Source: Planctomycetaceae bacterium
GTDB lineage: Bacteria; Planctomycetota; Planctomycetia; Planctomycetales; Planctomycetaceae
DNA: 64,000 nt
Direction: 5' to 3'
NCBI GenBank assembly: GCA_041398825.1
Contig: JAWKTX010000015.1
Span: 1-64,000, forward strand
Below the pieces are notes generated by a model. That model was not told the DNA's origin. It did no database searches and was given only the letters and a program-made list of their open reading frames with translations. This document shows positions 51,222 through 61,125 of this stretch, in pieces (position 1 is the stretch's first letter; each line of letters starts with the position of its first letter). Position numbers and translations under genes: made by a program.

Positions 51222-54200
51222 ATGATTTCGGGACGAGCTATTGCGGCGACACTTTTCGCACTTTTGTTGGCCACCGGTGACACAGCGAACGACCGGGGTA
51301 GAGTCTATTCTCAGGAAATCGAGGAAAAGCTACAGCCGCTTTCCTACAACAACCCCGGCCTGCTTGTTGATCTTGGCGTCGGGCTGTGGGCCTGGCCAAT
51401 GCCGATGGACTACGACGGGGATGGAGATCTTGACCTCCTGGTTGCATGCCCGGACAAGCCATCAAACGGTGTCTATTACTTCGAAAACACGTCACAGAAT
51501 GCACACACCAAAATGCCGGTGTTCAGGGCGCCTGTACACCTTGGCAGGACGACACACAATTTCCAGGTCAGCTATGTCGACGGAAAACCGCGCATACTCC
51601 GGCCCGGGTATGAATATGTCCGCGGTGAGGATGGCAGGTTTGATTTCGACAAGGCCGAACGAATCTACCCAACGAATAACGTTCACAACAATGCCGTCCG
51701 CGGCAACATGTGGCGATACGTCGACTATGACGACGATGGGGATCAGGACCTGGTTGTTGGTGTTGGTGACTGGACCGATTATGGCTGGGACAATGCCTAC
51801 GATAACTCGGGGCACTGGCGCAATGGTCCGTTGCATGGGCACGTGTATCTGATCACGAATAACGGAAGCGATACCGCACCGCAGTATTCGGATTCCCCTG
51901 AAAGGTTGCAGGCTGCAGGAGGTGACATTGATGTCTACGGTTGGCCTTCACCCAACTTCAATGATTTTGACGGCGATGGAGATCTTGACCTGCTGTGTGG
52001 CGAGTTCCTTGATGGATTCAGCTATTTCGAAAACACAGGATCGCGCAAACAACCGGTGTTCGCCGCTGGCCGGAAACTTTTGAACGACAACGGACAGCCT
52101 CTGGTCATGGATCTGCAGATGATCACGCCGACAGCGATTGACTGGGATCAGGACGGCGACATCGACTTGATTGTCGGCGATGAAGACGGCCGTGTCGCAC
52201 TGGTTGAAAACACCGGTTCTCGAAAGGGAAGCCTGCCAGTCTTCAGGGCTCCACAGTACTTTCAGCAGGAAGCCGATACGCTGAAGTTTGGCGCTTTAGC
52301 AACTCCCTATGCCTGGGATTGGGATGGTGATGGTGACCAGGATATTCTTTGCGGGAATACAGCAGGATATATCGGGTACTTCGAAAACCTGGGGATGGCT
52401 GAAAATGGTCTTCCCAAATGGGCAGCTCCTCGACTGCTTGAAGAAAAATTCGGTCAGTCGCGACGCCCTTTCCGAATCATGGCCGGACCTGACGGATCGA
52501 TTCAGGGGCCCTGCGAGGCAAAATGGGGATACACCACACTTTCCGTCGCCGACTGGGATGCTGACGGCGATCCCGACATTATCTACAACAGTATTCTTTC
52601 CCGTATTGGGCTGCTCCGAAACGACAACGACGCACTGGTAGATGTTGAATTCGATTCAGGGCTGAATGAATCCCCACCGGAGTGGTACTGGTGGCAAACG
52701 TCGGCCAGTTCTGCCCTGACACAGTGGCGGACAACACCGGTCTCGATCGATTTTGATAGCGACCAGAAGCTTGACCTGGTGGCTCTTGATCAGGAGGGCT
52801 ATCTGGTTTTGCGTTCGGCTGCCGGGACTGCACAACGGATTTTTGTCAATGAAGATAACGCCCCGTGGCAGTTGAACACGAAATCCTGCGGAGGATCCGG
52901 TCGAATCAAGCTGGCGGTTGTGGACTGGGACGGCGACGGGCGTCTGGATGTCCTGACGAATTCAGAAAATGCCACCTGGTATCGCAATTGCGAGTCGCGC
53001 GATGGCATGATCGTCCTGAAGAAAATTGGCAATCTCGCCAAACGCAACGTTGCCGGCCACACCTCAAGTCCAGCCGCCTGCGACTTCAACAAGGATGGCA
53101 AACCGGATCTCCTGATTGGTGCGGAGAATGGGCGTCTGTACCACATTCTGCACGACGATTGCCTTTCGTGGACAGACTCACAACTGGTTGCTGCGCCTCC
53201 GCGCGAAGATTCAGGCGGCCGATTTCCTGGATTTGTCCGTGAAGAATTCGTCTATACGAAAGCAAGCTTCCCCGAATGTCATGCATCCACCATCTGCCGT
53301 ACCAGTCGTGGTCTTGTCACAGCATGGTTTGGAGGGACAAAGGAAGGCAAGACGGATGTTGGAATCTGGGTGAGCTATCACGATGGCAGCAATTGGTCGT
53401 CTCCAAAACAGGTGGCAGACGGCGTTCAGCATAATGATCTGAGGTATCCGTGCTGGAATCCGGTTCTCTATCAGCCACCAGGCGACGCCCCCACATTGCT
53501 GTTTTTCAAAGTTGGCCCCAGCCCCAGCGAATGGTGGGGCGAAATGATGGTCAGCTACGATCGTGGGCGTACATTTCGTGACCGAGTCCGACTGCCGGAG
53601 GGAATTGATGGCCCCGTAAGATGTAAGCCTATCCTTCTGCCCGATGGTAAGACTTTGCTTTGTGGATCGTCCACAGAATACGATGGATGGCGAATCCATT
53701 TTGAATCGACGGTTCTGGAGAATGGTTTGCCTGTCGGCACATGGAATCGGATTGGGCCTATCAATACCGCAGAAGAATTCAACGCGATACAGCCGACGTT
53801 CCTGCAACATAAAGATGGGCGACTGCAGGTCTTGTGTCGAACCAGGGAAAGTGTTTTGACGACCAGTTTTTCCAGCGACCTGGGAAAGACCTGGTCGAAA
53901 CTTCAGGCGATCGATTTACCCAATCCCAACTCCGGCATCGAAGTTGTCACTCTGAAAGATGGCCGTCACCTGCTCATCTACAATCACCTCGGCTCGGGCA
54001 AAACCGGCTGGGGGCGTCGTGGACTTCTAAACCTGGCCATTTCCGATGATGGCCTCAAATGGAAGAAAGTCGGCGTGCTGGAACAGGAAGAGAAAGCAGA
54101 ATTCAGTTACCCGGCCATCATCCAGACCGATGACGGACTGGTTCATCTTTCGTACACCTGGAAACGCCAGCGAATCAAACACGTGGTGGTTGATCCGGAG

Positions 54201-54251
54201 CAAATTCGCGAAGGCGACGTATTGACCATGGAAAACTGGCACGACCGCTAA
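51222..54251 (+). CDS. Exported FG-GAP/VCBS repeat protein fused to a sialidase-like domain
   Basis: From the ATG at 51222 the protein has 1009 residues with a signal peptide (AIAATLFALLLATG). Residues from about 35 to 660 hold some nine FG-GAP/VCBS-type repeats, each with a calcium-binding loop such as DYDGDGDLDLL, DYDDDGDQDLV, DWDQDGDIDLI and DWDGDGRLDVL, and often FENTGS. These usually form a seven-bladed propeller. From about 680 to the end is a BNR/sialidase-like propeller (VYTKASFPECHASTICRT, WFGGTKEGKTDVGIWVSY, DRGRTFRDRVRLP, SSDLGKTWSKLQAI, YPAIIQTDDGLVHLSYTW). It is expected to bind and possibly cleave glycans outside the cell. Copy C of the repeat follows the stop by 38 nt. Confidence 0.9.
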   Translation: MISGRAIAATLFALLLATGDTANDRGRVYSQEIEEKLQPLSYNNPGLLVDLGVGLWAWPMPMDYDGDGDLDLLVACPDKPSNGVYYFENTSQNAHTKMPVFRAPVHLGRTTHNFQVSYVDGKPRILRPGYEYVRGEDGRFDFDKAERIYPTNNVHNNAVRGNMWRYVDYDDDGDQDLVVGVGDWTDYGWDNAYDNSGHWRNGPLHGHVYLITNNGSDTAPQYSDSPERLQAAGGDIDVYGWPSPNFNDFDGDGDLDLLCGEFLDGFSYFENTGSRKQPVFAAGRKLLNDNGQPLVMDLQMITPTAIDWDQDGDIDLIVGDEDGRVALVENTGSRKGSLPVFRAPQYFQQEADTLKFGALATPYAWDWDGDGDQDILCGNTAGYIGYFENLGMAENGLPKWAAPRLLEEKFGQSRRPFRIMAGPDGSIQGPCEAKWGYTTLSVADWDADGDPDIIYNSILSRIGLLRNDNDALVDVEFDSGLNESPPEWYWWQTSASSALTQWRTTPVSIDFDSDQKLDLVALDQEGYLVLRSAAGTAQRIFVNEDNAPWQLNTKSCGGSGRIKLAVVDWDGDGRLDVLTNSENATWYRNCESRDGMIVLKKIGNLAKRNVAGHTSSPAACDFNKDGKPDLLIGAENGRLYHILHDDCLSWTDSQLVAAPPREDSGGRFPGFVREEFVYTKASFPECHASTICRTSRGLVTAWFGGTKEGKTDVGIWVSYHDGSNWSSPKQVADGVQHNDLRYPCWNPVLYQPPGDAPTLLFFKVGPSPSEWWGEMMVSYDRGRTFRDRVRLPEGIDGPVRCKPILLPDGKTLLCGSSTEYDGWRIHFESTVLENGLPVGTWNRIGPINTAEEFNAIQPTFLQHKDGRLQVLCRTRESVLTTSFSSDLGKTWSKLQAIDLPNPNSGIEVVTLKDGRHLLIYNHLGSGKTGWGRRGLLNLAISDDGLKWKKVGVLEQEEKAEFSYPAIIQTDDGLVHLSYTWKRQRIKHVVVDPEQIREGDVLTMENWHDR

Positions 54252-54289
54252 ACTTGCTCAACCGCTAAGCGGACACACTTAACTTAACT

Positions 54290-54389
54290 GTTCGTTGAAA
54301 AATCGGGACTGGCACGCAGGACGACTGGAAACCATCGTGTTTTCAGGTCTCCCGCTCGAGCCAGTCCCGTTTTTCGATAGGCTGCTAAC
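54290..54389 (+). repeat. Dispersed palindromic repeat, copy C
   Basis: A 100 bp element homologous to copies at 21901 and 28491, with the best-preserved palindrome of the three. GAAAAATCGGGACTGGC on the left pairs with GCCAGTCCCGTTTTTCG on the right. Inside, ACGA-C-TGG and CCATCGT form a hairpin with an AAA loop. It lies 38 nt downstream of the FG-GAP gene stop. Confidence 0.88.
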
Positions 54390-54879
54390 TGTCGCAGCCC
54401 GCCACATCCCGAACATACGAACCACTCGGCTAAGCTGGTTGCGACCCCTGTCGGCTGCCGGGTTGAGGAAATCATTACTCGCAGGATAAAGTCTCCGCCA
54501 TATTGAGTTGCTGACTGCAAATATTACGATACCGGGCCGTTGAAATTGACTAAATGCAGTTCGCGGCCTGCGATTGCCGGTAAGCCTTGGGCAAGAGCGT
54601 TGGCGGGGGGGTCAGTCCTCCACCAGCTTTCCTGTCGTCGTCCTTCTTGCTGAACGCAGCGGAACACGGGGCGAGTAGAATCCACAGGTGAAAATCAGCA
54701 GACGGACCTGGCTCAGAGAATCCGCTCGACAGGGACGCGAGCAGAGCGAGCGGCTATTCTGTGCCGTCTATTTTCCGTTCTTCTAATTCATTCGACCTGT
54801 CAGGTTGACTGCCAGCAATGTTGCCTGTCTGCACTGTTGATTTACAGCACGTCAAATGCCTTCGCTCAGGAAGATCTCC
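54390..54879. other. Intergenic upstream of the sigma factor gene
   Basis: No gene seen. A 7 bp inverted pair CCGCTCG/CGAGCGG with an 18 nt loop lies near 54723-54755, and a run of seven G sits near 54605. The region should hold the promoter of the sigma-kinase operon. Confidence 0.35.
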
Positions 54880-55458
54880 ATGGAAACCTCGGTCAGTTTA
54901 CTGGAACGTATTCGTCGTTCGTCCGGGGATTCAGACTGGGGGCAACTGGTCGGGCTCTATGATCCATTGATTCGATTGTGGATTCGCCGTTACTCGTCCG
55001 CCAAACATGAGGTTGACGATGTCGTACAGGAGATACTGACGGTTGTCGTTCGAAAACTTCCCGACTTCGAAAGAGCCAGGTTGGGTTCGTTCCGAAGCTG
55101 GTTGAGAACCATCACAGTCAACTGCCTTCGAGACTCATGGCGATCAAAACGATTTCGGCCGCTCGCCTCCGGGGGCAGTGATTTTCACGCCGTCCTGGAC
55201 CAATTGGCGGATCCCTGCAGCGAACTGAGCCAGGTCTGGAATGATGAGTACGACCAGCATGTGCTGCAGAGTCTGCTCGAACAGGTCCGCCATGACTTTT
55301 CAGAGCCGATATGGCAGTCTTTCTGGCGTGTTGCGGTTAGCGGAGAATCCGTCGAACGTGTATCCAGTGACCTCGGAGTGTCCGTCAATTCGGTCTATAT
55401 TGCACGGTCGCGAGTCATGTCCCGGCTTCGACAACTTGGCCAGGGCCTGATTGAGTAA
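54880..55458 (+). CDS. ECF RNA polymerase sigma factor
   Basis: A 192-residue sigma factor with region 2 (LVGLYDPLIRLWIRRY, HEVDDVVQEILTVVVRKL, FRSWLRTITVNCLRD) and region 4 (WQSFWRVAVSGESVERVSSDLGVSVNSVYIARSRVMSRL), and no sigma 1 or 3. The ATG at 54880 follows AGGAAG; an ATG at 54856 is the alternative. It ends 30 nt before a zinc-finger Ser/Thr kinase, the arrangement known from planctomycete ECF groups in which the kinase replaces or accompanies the anti-sigma factor. The target promoters are unknown; the surface protein gene downstream is a natural candidate. Confidence 0.93.
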   Translation: METSVSLLERIRRSSGDSDWGQLVGLYDPLIRLWIRRYSSAKHEVDDVVQEILTVVVRKLPDFERARLGSFRSWLRTITVNCLRDSWRSKRFRPLASGGSDFHAVLDQLADPCSELSQVWNDEYDQHVLQSLLEQVRHDFSEPIWQSFWRVAVSGESVERVSSDLGVSVNSVYIARSRVMSRLRQLGQGLIE

Positions 55459-55488
55459 TCGTTCGGAACGCGTTGATTTGCCCGAACA

Positions 55489-57648
55489 ATGAACAAACCA
55501 AACGATGAACACCCCCAACTTGTACAGCTGGCCGCGTTCCTGGAGGGACGCCTGTCGGGGGTTCAGCAGCGCGCTGTCGAACAACACATCGAAGGTTGCC
55601 GGACATGCTGCGAAACAATGGATCGCCTTCCGCTTGATCCGTTATCCGCACAGCTGCGGGATATCGAAACGGATTTGAATCCATCTGAAAGCGACTGGTC
55701 GATCGCAACGGATACCGGAATCCGGAAAAGCACAGATGCAAAACAGCCGCCGGATGTACTGCCTGATTCGCTTCAGAGCCACCCTCGATATCGCATTCTC
55801 GAACCGCTTGGTAAAGGAGGCATGGGAGTCGTCTATAAAGCACAGCATCGTATGATGGATCGCATCGTCGCAATCAAAGTCATCGATGGAAGGTTGATTG
55901 ATCATCCACACATGATCCGGCGATTCCAGAACGAAGTCAAAGCGGCTGCAATGCTGACGCACGCAAATATCGTACGTGCGTACGATGCCGAACACGCAGA
56001 AGACCTTCATTTTCTGGTCATGGAATACGTCGATGGAATCAGTCTTGCAGAGCTGATTGATCGGAAGGGGCCACTTTCCGCCGAGCAGGCCATGGGCGTC
56101 ATTCGAAAGGTGGCTCACGGGCTCCAGCACGCCTGCCAGCATGGAATGGTTCATCGCGATATCAAGCCGCAGAACATCATGGTCACTCGCACCGGGAAAG
56201 TCCGAATTCTGGATTTCGGACTTGCTCGTTTTGCGAGGGAACGTGAGCAGGATGCTGTTCCTGTAAACGCCAACCCTTCGGACCGAATGCGTCTTACGGC
56301 CGACTCGCTGACGATGGTCGGCTCAATCCTCGGGACACCCGACTACATTGCGCCGGAACAGGTCACAGACCCGCGTTCTGCAGATACGCGAGCCGACATC
56401 TACAGTCTGGGATGTACGTGCTACTACCTCCTTACCGGACAGCCGCCGTTTCCTGCCGGAAACACAATCCAGAAACTAATCGCTCATCGGGATCAGACAC
56501 CGGAATCACTGCGCGACTTACGTCCGGATATTTCCCCGGCAGTTGTCGCCATCGTCAGCTGCATGATGGCGCGGAACCCGGAGGATCGATTCCAGGATCC
56601 ACGGGAAGTGGCGACGGCTATCGATGCGTTGAGCAGTGGATCGCAGTTTGCGGAGCACTCCGGCAACTCAACAACGTCCGGGAAAGCCGGAGGGACGGTG
56701 CAGGGAGCAGGTAAGCTGCCTGACATAGCTGCTGATCGTCAGCAAAGCCCGAACGATCGACGTTCGCCCAACAACAGTCCCTCTGCAAGTCCCCTGGATA
56801 TACCCTCCAGAAACTACGGAACGTCCGTCCGCCAACCATCTGGCCGCCGTGGACGGCGCCGAACGACTGACCAAAAGGCCACGTCTGCGCAACTGGTTAC
56901 CAGGAAGCTGTCGGCGGCAGCGGTCATTCTGCTAATTGTCGGAGCGATGTATTTCGGCAGGGTTCATTCCGTTCTTGACACGACATCGCCCACGGAAGGT
57001 CAGCTCACCGAGCGCACCGGCAATTCGGAAGTTCACGAGAATGCAGAAACGACAAGTTCCGGCAACTCAGCGGCAACCAGCAGCAGCGAATGGATTGATC
57101 TGATGCCTTTGATTGATCCGGCAAGAGATTCGGTCGCTGGTCGTTGGCAGAAATCCGGCACCGAACTGACCGTGGACAGCACTGTCGGAGCGAGGCTGGC
57201 GATTCCGACAGAACTTCCCGCGGAGTATGATTTTGAAATCGAGTTCACTCGCCTGAATGGAATTCACTCGGTTGCAATGATCTTCGTGTCCAATGGCTGT
57301 CAGGCCACGTTCGATATCGATGCCTGGGCACAGCATATTGCTGGCATTCAAAATATTAACGGTCAAACCATTCAGCCCGAAGACCCGAATCCGACTGCTG
57401 TTGCTGATATTCGACTCACCAATGGTGAACGATACACAGCCAGCGTCCGCGTGCGGAAGAATCGAATCGAAGCGAGCCTTAATCATCGACTCCTGTCGAC
57501 GTATCGGGGTGACGGATCTGATTTGAGCCTGATTCCACAATGGCTGCTTCCCGACGAGTCAACGTCCATTGGAATCGGCGCCTACGATTCTTCCACAACA
57601 TTCCATCGTCTTCGCCTGCGTCCGGTGACAGACTCCCAACAGCGCTGA
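55489..57648 (+). CDS. Membrane Ser/Thr protein kinase with N-terminal zinc finger
   Basis: A 719-residue protein. An anti-sigma-like zinc finger HIEGCRTCC stands at 33-41, as in ZAS domains. The kinase domain (about 101-370) is complete: GKGGMGVVY, Lys130 in AIKVI, Asp224 in HRDIKPQN, DFG at 242-244, and GTPDYIAPEQ. A polar linker leads to a membrane helix (AAAVILLIVGAMYFG, about 478-492) and an outer domain (about 540-715) with a beta-sandwich pattern like the DUF1080/LamG group (YDFEIEFTRLNGIHSVAMIFV). The plan suggests an external ligand sensed outside, phosphorylation inside, and control of the upstream ECF sigma factor. Gene order supports this; no direct evidence. Confidence 0.93.
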   Translation: MNKPNDEHPQLVQLAAFLEGRLSGVQQRAVEQHIEGCRTCCETMDRLPLDPLSAQLRDIETDLNPSESDWSIATDTGIRKSTDAKQPPDVLPDSLQSHPRYRILEPLGKGGMGVVYKAQHRMMDRIVAIKVIDGRLIDHPHMIRRFQNEVKAAAMLTHANIVRAYDAEHAEDLHFLVMEYVDGISLAELIDRKGPLSAEQAMGVIRKVAHGLQHACQHGMVHRDIKPQNIMVTRTGKVRILDFGLARFAREREQDAVPVNANPSDRMRLTADSLTMVGSILGTPDYIAPEQVTDPRSADTRADIYSLGCTCYYLLTGQPPFPAGNTIQKLIAHRDQTPESLRDLRPDISPAVVAIVSCMMARNPEDRFQDPREVATAIDALSSGSQFAEHSGNSTTSGKAGGTVQGAGKLPDIAADRQQSPNDRRSPNNSPSASPLDIPSRNYGTSVRQPSGRRGRRRTTDQKATSAQLVTRKLSAAAVILLIVGAMYFGRVHSVLDTTSPTEGQLTERTGNSEVHENAETTSSGNSAATSSSEWIDLMPLIDPARDSVAGRWQKSGTELTVDSTVGARLAIPTELPAEYDFEIEFTRLNGIHSVAMIFVSNGCQATFDIDAWAQHIAGIQNINGQTIQPEDPNPTAVADIRLTNGERYTASVRVRKNRIEASLNHRLLSTYRGDGSDLSLIPQWLLPDESTSIGIGAYDSSTTFHRLRLRPVTDSQQR

Positions 57649-57953
57649 CCTCAGAGTAACGGACGCAGGCTGGGCGCGTAAACACGCTGTGCTGCGGTCG
57701 TGCTTTTGAGCCAAATTCTCAACGGACCGGATTTGCGAGCCTCCGGTTGGATGCTTCGCGACTTTCACATTCCTGGGTGATTTTCTGAAAGATTCTGCGG
57801 CCGTCTGCCATTTCCCTTTGTCGCCGGCGTCAATTGCGTTTCGGGACGCCGAAATTCACTGCCTGTTTCTGTTTCAAACGTCTCCAGTGCATTCGCGCCT
57901 GTGCAGGCTCATTCAGGCGAAACTTCGATCACGACAACTTGGGGAAATCCGTC

Positions 57954-60839
57954 ATGACGCTCAAATCGCTCTTGTCCAGGTTTCAAAATTCAGCCGAGAA
58001 CGTTCGAGGTCGCCTGCCGCGTCGTCGGAGGCATCGCAACGGCCTTTGCAGGACGGAACAAGCCGAACAAAGACTGCTGTTATCTGCTGCGAATGATCTT
58101 GCTTCGCTGAGCGATGAATTTACAGATGCCGGGACGACAACACATTGGCAGCGGATCAATGAGGTAGAGAACTGGAATGCGGATCAGCTTCAGATCTTTG
58201 ACATCAACCAGACTCAGGCTGGGCGAATGGTCATGGCTCCACATACAGTCGTTTGGTATCAGAACTGGCGAGGCCCAATGGCCTTCAAAGAGGTCACGGG
58301 CGATTTTGTCTTCACAACCCAAGTGTTTATTTCAGATCGAGACGATATTGGCATTCCGGATGCGGACGATATCCCTGATGAAGCTCAGTTCTCGCTTGGA
58401 GGTGCCATGATCCGCACGCCCCGCAACATCACAGATCCGGCCATCGACTGGCAACCAGGGTCAATGGCGAACGACGGCACCAACAACGGAGAGAACTACG
58501 TATTTCTATCGATGGGACACGGCACGGACGGGCAATACACGTTTGAAGTCAAGACGACTCGCAACAGCAACTCGCAGCTGGAACTCACCCCCACCAGCAG
58601 TCACACAGCAACCATTCAACTCGCTCGCATCGGCAACAGCGTGATTGCAATGCTCCAACTCCCGGGGCAGGATTGGATTGTCCATCGCCGATACAGCCGA
58701 CCAGACATGCCGGAAACTCTGCAGGTAGGTATTGTTTCGTATTCGGACTGGGGCAAGGCTGGTGACTTTGATCCGTTCTACCACAACGGACATACTCTGG
58801 ATGGCAGTGGCTTCGATGCCACTCCGGGTGAGCCTTACAACCCCGATCTGATGGCTGGTTACGAATACGCTCGCTACGTCCGGCCGCAGATTCCCCCGGA
58901 GCTGGTGGGCGTTGATCTGGTCAATACGGCCACAGATCAGCAACTGCTGAGCTTCTTGGGCGACCATGCGAATCTGCCGGGAACTCCGGGCCCCGATATA
59001 CTGCCAAACGTTTCGGTGACGGCCGTCGCAGATTCGACACTTGAACAGGATGGAAACATCGCTGCATTTCAGATCAGTCGAACCGGTGCAGACATGAGCG
59101 ATGACCTTGAAGTGATGTTTGCTTTCGATGGGACGGCAACAGCCGGTTTGGATTACAACACTATTCAGAATTCCATCATCATACCCGCCGGTGCTGCGTC
59201 GATCGAAGTTCAGGTGGCTGTATTAGATGACGCTTTTGTTGAGGGGACGGAATCGCTTTCACTACGACTTGTCGATGAGGTTTTTTACGAGATCGGCCAG
59301 GGATCTGCGCTGGTCCAGTTGCTGGACAACGATTTCGAGTCTGTCGAGGACCAGACCATGGGTGACCTGCAGGATGCATTGACCGTTGCTTTGCCGGCAA
59401 CGCATCCGGACGGAACGGTATTGGTTTACTCGGCATCGCTTGTAGGGGGCGGACTGCTGCATGAGCTGGATCAGCAGTATGACTTCTTTTCTGGAGGCAG
59501 CTTCTACCTGAACTGGGGTGGTCTCGGCGAGAAATGGTTTCGCGGTGACCAGCATGCCTGGTTCTATGTTCTGCCGTCCGGCATTCTTCATCGCTGGTCC
59601 GGAAACTTTGAAACCAGTGAAGCTGTTGCTGATGTCGGTGTCGAGGTTTTCGAAGATCCGACATTCATTTTTGACGCTCCGGCAATTGCGGAAGTCAGTA
59701 CCAGCGGCAACGAAGTGACGTTCAATCCTGTCGACGGATTTGTCGGAGCATTCGAAGTCGATATCACAACCAGCAACGGATACGCCCAGGGCACGCAGCG
59801 AATCATGGTTTCGGTCGTACAGATCCCCAATAACGCTCCTGATATCAGTCCCGTCGCTGACCAGACGGTCGTTCACAACGTCGGAGAACTACGTGTGCCG
59901 TTCACGGCATCGGATCCTGATGGTGATACGGTGACAACGCTCGCGACCGTCATTCAGCCCGCAGAGTACCAGCTGGACCAGCAATACGGCTTCGTGACCA
60001 GCGTCAATGATTATCAGAACTGGGGAGGACAAAACGAACGGTGGGTACGAGCAACGACCGATGGACAGCCCTGGTTCTACATTCTGCCGGATGGTCAGCT
60101 TCACCGCTGGACAGGCAGCTTCGAATCCAGTCCGCTGATTGAATCACTTAATGAATCAGTCTACAGCAATCTCCAGATGCTAACCGATGCACAGCCGCTT
60201 CCTGTGACGGCATTCATCGAAGGCGACGAAGTCGTTCTGGTCCCTGACAACGAATTCATCGGCGCCGTCGATGTGTCGATTAGTGCCAGCGATGGAATAA
60301 CGACATCGGCAGTTCAGTTTTCCGTGACAATAACCAATGAAGCCCCCGTGCTGGGTCCCATCGGTGACCTCACCATGACTGAAGAAAGCCTGAACATACC
60401 AATTGCCGCATTTGACGCAGATGGTGACACACTGCACTGGAACGTTGAAGTACTGGGGGACGTCGCTTCACAATTGAATGCTCAACTGGACCTGCAGCAT
60501 GCAACAAGTTTTCACACAAACTGGGGAGGCCACAATGAAAAATGGCTGCAGAGCTCCGGTGGCGACTGGTTCTACATTCTGCAGGATGGTTCGTTCTATC
60601 GATGGATGGGCACCTTCGAATCGAGCGAGCTTCTGGAATCACTGGACACCGGCTACTACGACAACCCGAACCTGATCGCAGATTCTCAGCCTCTGCCCGT
60701 GGTGGCTTCAATCACAGACGGTGTCCTGTCCATCAGTGTCCCGCAGGGTTTTCATCAGGACTTCTCACTTCGTATCTCCGTCACCGATGGACTGGCAACC
60801 GCATTTGAAACGCTCAACGTGTGGGTGAACCTCGCCTGA
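57954..60839 (+). CDS. Large surface protein with RLLLSA motif, Calx-beta domain and threefold NWGG repeat
   Basis: From the ATG at 57954, behind GGGGAAA, the protein has 961 residues. The N terminus contains EQAEQRLLLSA (about 36-46), the export/anchor lead of planctomycete surface proteins. A LamG/DUF1349-like region follows (EFTDAGTTTHWQRI to about 290), then a Calx-beta domain (about 340-440, ending VQLLDNDFE). After that an unusual module of about 70 residues is used three times (near 59466, 59972 and 60481). Each copy has NWGGxxEKW or ERW, then WFYxLxxGxxxRWxGxFE(S/T)S, and is separated by a cadherin-like beta domain with Asp-rich turns. It may attach to glycans or calcium-linked polymers. 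The upstream sigma-kinase pair may control it. Confidence 0.9.
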   Translation: MTLKSLLSRFQNSAENVRGRLPRRRRHRNGLCRTEQAEQRLLLSAANDLASLSDEFTDAGTTTHWQRINEVENWNADQLQIFDINQTQAGRMVMAPHTVVWYQNWRGPMAFKEVTGDFVFTTQVFISDRDDIGIPDADDIPDEAQFSLGGAMIRTPRNITDPAIDWQPGSMANDGTNNGENYVFLSMGHGTDGQYTFEVKTTRNSNSQLELTPTSSHTATIQLARIGNSVIAMLQLPGQDWIVHRRYSRPDMPETLQVGIVSYSDWGKAGDFDPFYHNGHTLDGSGFDATPGEPYNPDLMAGYEYARYVRPQIPPELVGVDLVNTATDQQLLSFLGDHANLPGTPGPDILPNVSVTAVADSTLEQDGNIAAFQISRTGADMSDDLEVMFAFDGTATAGLDYNTIQNSIIIPAGAASIEVQVAVLDDAFVEGTESLSLRLVDEVFYEIGQGSALVQLLDNDFESVEDQTMGDLQDALTVALPATHPDGTVLVYSASLVGGGLLHELDQQYDFFSGGSFYLNWGGLGEKWFRGDQHAWFYVLPSGILHRWSGNFETSEAVADVGVEVFEDPTFIFDAPAIAEVSTSGNEVTFNPVDGFVGAFEVDITTSNGYAQGTQRIMVSVVQIPNNAPDISPVADQTVVHNVGELRVPFTASDPDGDTVTTLATVIQPAEYQLDQQYGFVTSVNDYQNWGGQNERWVRATTDGQPWFYILPDGQLHRWTGSFESSPLIESLNESVYSNLQMLTDAQPLPVTAFIEGDEVVLVPDNEFIGAVDVSISASDGITTSAVQFSVTITNEAPVLGPIGDLTMTEESLNIPIAAFDADGDTLHWNVEVLGDVASQLNAQLDLQHATSFHTNWGGHNEKWLQSSGGDWFYILQDGSFYRWMGTFESSELLESLDTGYYDNPNLIADSQPLPVVASITDGVLSISVPQGFHQDFSLRISVTDGLATAFETLNVWVNLA

Positions 60840-60876
60840 CCTTCAGAATCTGCTGCAAACGATTCGGCCCGCAAGG

Positions 60877-60894
60877 GGATCCGGAGGCGGATCT
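60877..60894 (+). terminator. Hairpin after the surface protein gene
   Basis: GATCCG-GAGG-CGGATC (60878-60893), closed by one G.U pair, lies 38 nt after the stop. It is short and lacks a T tract, so its role as terminator is weak. Confidence 0.3.
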
Positions 60895-61125
60895 GTCTGA
60901 AAAACCAATTCACTCAGAGCATGAAAAACGACCGACCAAATCGGCGGAATTTCAGTACAGCCCGCGTTCCGGATCAATGTTTCATTCCATTGCGTGTTTC
61001 TCTGCCTGCCCGTTTTACGACACTCTCACCGGTCTGAATGACAACTCGAATGGAGCGCTTCCTTCTGTGGGGTGGCTTCGACTACACTCCGCGCGATCGA
61101 CCGTTTCCTTCAGGGTTTTGGAAAA

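Noticed and set aside
59262..59876. 204-codon frame antisense to the surface protein
   Set aside because: The NWGG repeats on the plus strand are clearly the coding sense.
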